Below, in pieces: positions 62,451 through 64,000 of a DNA stretch of 64,000 nucleotides (position 1 is the first letter of the stretch; every line of letters begins with the position of its first letter). The stretch comes from Zea mays (taxonomy: Eukaryota; Streptophyta; Magnoliopsida; Poales; Poaceae). The notes beneath the pieces were generated by a model, which did not search any database, was not told the origin of the DNA, and saw only the letters and a program-made list of their open reading frames with translations. A program made the translations under genes and the position numbers. Where the stretch lies: contig NC_050098.1 in assembly GCF_902167145.1 (NCBI RefSeq), forward strand, positions 39,550,501-39,614,500, read 5' to 3'.

Positions 62451-64000
62451 TGTGACACCCCAGGTGTCTATTTCGTGTTATATCGGGTAATTTATCCTAA
62501 TCTCGAATGCTCAGTAAAAATGTCTATTTCTCGCTCGCGTATGTCTCTGATTATCCAGATTATTCATTCACATTTCGCTGAATTCAGAATTATTCAATCT
62601 CACAGAAGGCCAATTTTGGAGCCTGTTAAAACTTTTATCCTCGGCACGAATGCGAACTCAAAAATCATTCTCGAATTATAAATCTCATCTGAAGGTCATT
62701 TAATCAAACTCTCGACAACTGTTAATTGATCTGAGCCCGAATCTAATTTTTTGAACCTTGATCTATGTTCGACTATTTTATCCGGGTCCGTTTTCTCCAA
62801 CGGGATACTCAGTACGTCGCCCTCTAATTAATTCTTATCCGACTCGACTTCATACCTCTGTGTTCGATCCCGATTTAAAAATCGACATCGGCGATAATTT
62901 TAAATGTCGCGATTTGTCTCTTTCAATCATAAATCCGAAAGCCGGTCATATTTCGAGGCGATTTATTTTCGAATCATGCGTAGTGAATTATTTTCGAGCG
63001 AAATCAAATCAGACTCTCGGCCAAATTAATCGCTCAATCGACCATTCGTCCGAACTCTAGTTCGCTCTGTTTTGCGTACAGACGAAATCCGCAGGAACAT
63101 TTTTATTCGGGAAAATAAATTAGTGCGGCCTGAGTACGTGTTTGGGCCAAATCCAGCCCAGCCCACTAGGCCCACTAAAGAACCCTAACCCTAGGGCTTC
63201 TTCTATAAATAGGGGTGCTCACTTGGAAATTTTCCATTCCCACCCCTCTATTTTCCCTAGCCGCCATTTCTTCTCTCCCTGGCTGCTTTCTCCTACGCGC
63301 AGCAGCAGGCGCCTCTCTTCTTCACGGCAGCAGCACGCCGGCGCGCAGGGGCCTCCCATGGCCGCCAGCCTTCCCTTGCGGCGAGCTCCTTCCTCCAAGC
63401 TGGACGCCAGCCGAGCTCCCCTTCCGGTCGCCGCTCCTCCCTGCGAGCTCCCTGTTCCTGTCTTCCTCACGGTTGCGCGCAGGAGTTTCCTCCCAGCCAT
63501 GGCGCCCATGCCCCCTGCTTTTCCATGGCGCCCAGCAGATGCAGCCATGGCCGAGCTCCTTGGGAGCACGCCGGCGCCCTGCTCTTCTCCATGGCCAAGC
63601 CCCCTGGTGCAGGCGCCCCTTCCCCATCAGGTCCATGGCGCGATGTCCCTCTCCCCCATCCACAGCGTGTCCTCCCCTTCTCTCCATGGCCGACGCCACC
63701 AAGCTCCAGCCGCTCCTTCTCCCAGGCGCACCTCGCCAGCAGAAAATCCCCAAGTGCAGGCGCCCAGGGCAAGCCGCGAGCTCTCTGCTCCCATCTCTGT
63801 TCCCCCGCGCGCCCAGGCGAGCAGTGCGCCGTCGACCTCGCGCAGCAGCCGCGACGACAGTTCGCGCAGCCACATGGGTTCCCTCTGCGTCGCGCCCTCG
63901 GCGTGCTCGTCGAAATGACGCAGCGAGCAGCAGCCATGAGATCCCGTCGGTGTCGCTTGCATTGATCCGATCTGCGCAGTCCCGACCCACGTCGTCGCGT
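62451..64000 (+). repeat. 3' LTR of element I, first 1,550 bp (runs off right edge)
   Basis: It starts TGTGACACCCCAGG and aligns with 54533-56082 throughout, with TATA at 63204. Confidence 0.93.

Larger units (their letters stand above)
54533..64000 (+). mobile_element. Element I: LARD-like non-autonomous LTR retrotransposon (6.2-kb LTR, 1.7-kb interior)
   Basis: 5' LTR 54533-60766, PBS 60769, interior 60767-62450 without any retroviral gene, PPT 62431-62450, 3' LTR from 62451 to the window end (first 1,550 bp). The two LTR starts differ at about 31 of 1,550 bases (manual count, about 2%). An LTR more than three times longer than the interior, with no gag or pol, fits the large retrotransposon derivative (LARD) class. 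PBS and PPT context match element B, suggesting mobilisation by Tekay-type chromoviruses. Confidence 0.82.

Overview
This 64 kb window is intergenic DNA from a large grass genome, almost certainly maize (Zea mays). It is a stack of nested LTR retrotransposons. I found no convincing ordinary host gene, rRNA, tRNA or CRISPR array. The maize assignment rests on recognisable family signatures (cinful/zeon-type Gypsy LTRs, an Opie-type Copia Sirevirus, a Tekay-type chromovirus), plant retrotransposon primer-binding sites, CpG-type mutational decay and multi-level nesting. Family names come from memory of sequence style, not from a search.

Layout. (A) 1-5097, minus strand: the 5' part of a Tat-lineage Gypsy element. 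It has an uninterrupted pol frame running off the left edge and a rearranged gag end: a perfect 150-bp inverted repeat brackets a flipped LTR-end/PBS/gag fragment. Element A sits inside the 5' LTR of (B). (B) 5098-15092, plus strand: a Tekay/Del-type chromovirus with a 4.03-kb 3' LTR and a decayed gag, PR, RT, RH, IN and chromodomain. B sits inside (C), 15093-15728, the start of a minus-strand LTR. 15729-16422 holds a degenerate AT-rich repeat field and an unexplained patch. (D) 16423-54532, plus strand: pieces of an old Tat-lineage pol (RT, RH, IN) and its 3' region, split by two full elements. (E) 16660-26045 is a cinful-like element (601-bp LTRs, 5-bp TSD gtaac) with pol but almost no gag. 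(F) 28122-52175, minus strand, is a zeon-like element (682-bp LTRs, TSD acgtt with one mismatch) with gag but no pol. F is interrupted by two Copia Sireviruses: (G) 29749-38495, plus strand, Opie-like with an intact 1,081-codon pol frame, and (H) 39261-47526, minus strand, TSD actat. (I) 54533 to the right edge, plus strand: a coding-empty element with a 6.2-kb LTR and only 1.7 kb of interior, LARD-like, interrupting the tail of D.

How the parts relate. E and F look like complementary partners: one has pol without gag, the other gag without pol, and they share the PBS, the PPT core and the promoter region of the LTR. Both also carry a homologous gene on the strand opposite to the element. Each copy has its own TATA box beside the polypurine tract and a GT-AG intron at the same place and phase; the zeon copy has a second intron. 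This antisense gene is the most interesting biological unit here. The antisense unit of the old element D seems to be present too, as a remnant. The inverted-repeat structure in A, with two inward-facing TATA boxes, is the most interesting structural event, because its transcripts should fold or pair into double-stranded RNA. The LARD-like element I has the same PBS and a very similar PPT neighbourhood to the chromovirus B, which suggests it depends on such elements for mobilisation.

Relative ages from LTR-pair differences counted by eye: F about 6%, G about 3%, B about 2.5%, E and I about 2%. D must be older than E, F and I. All counts are manual and approximate.
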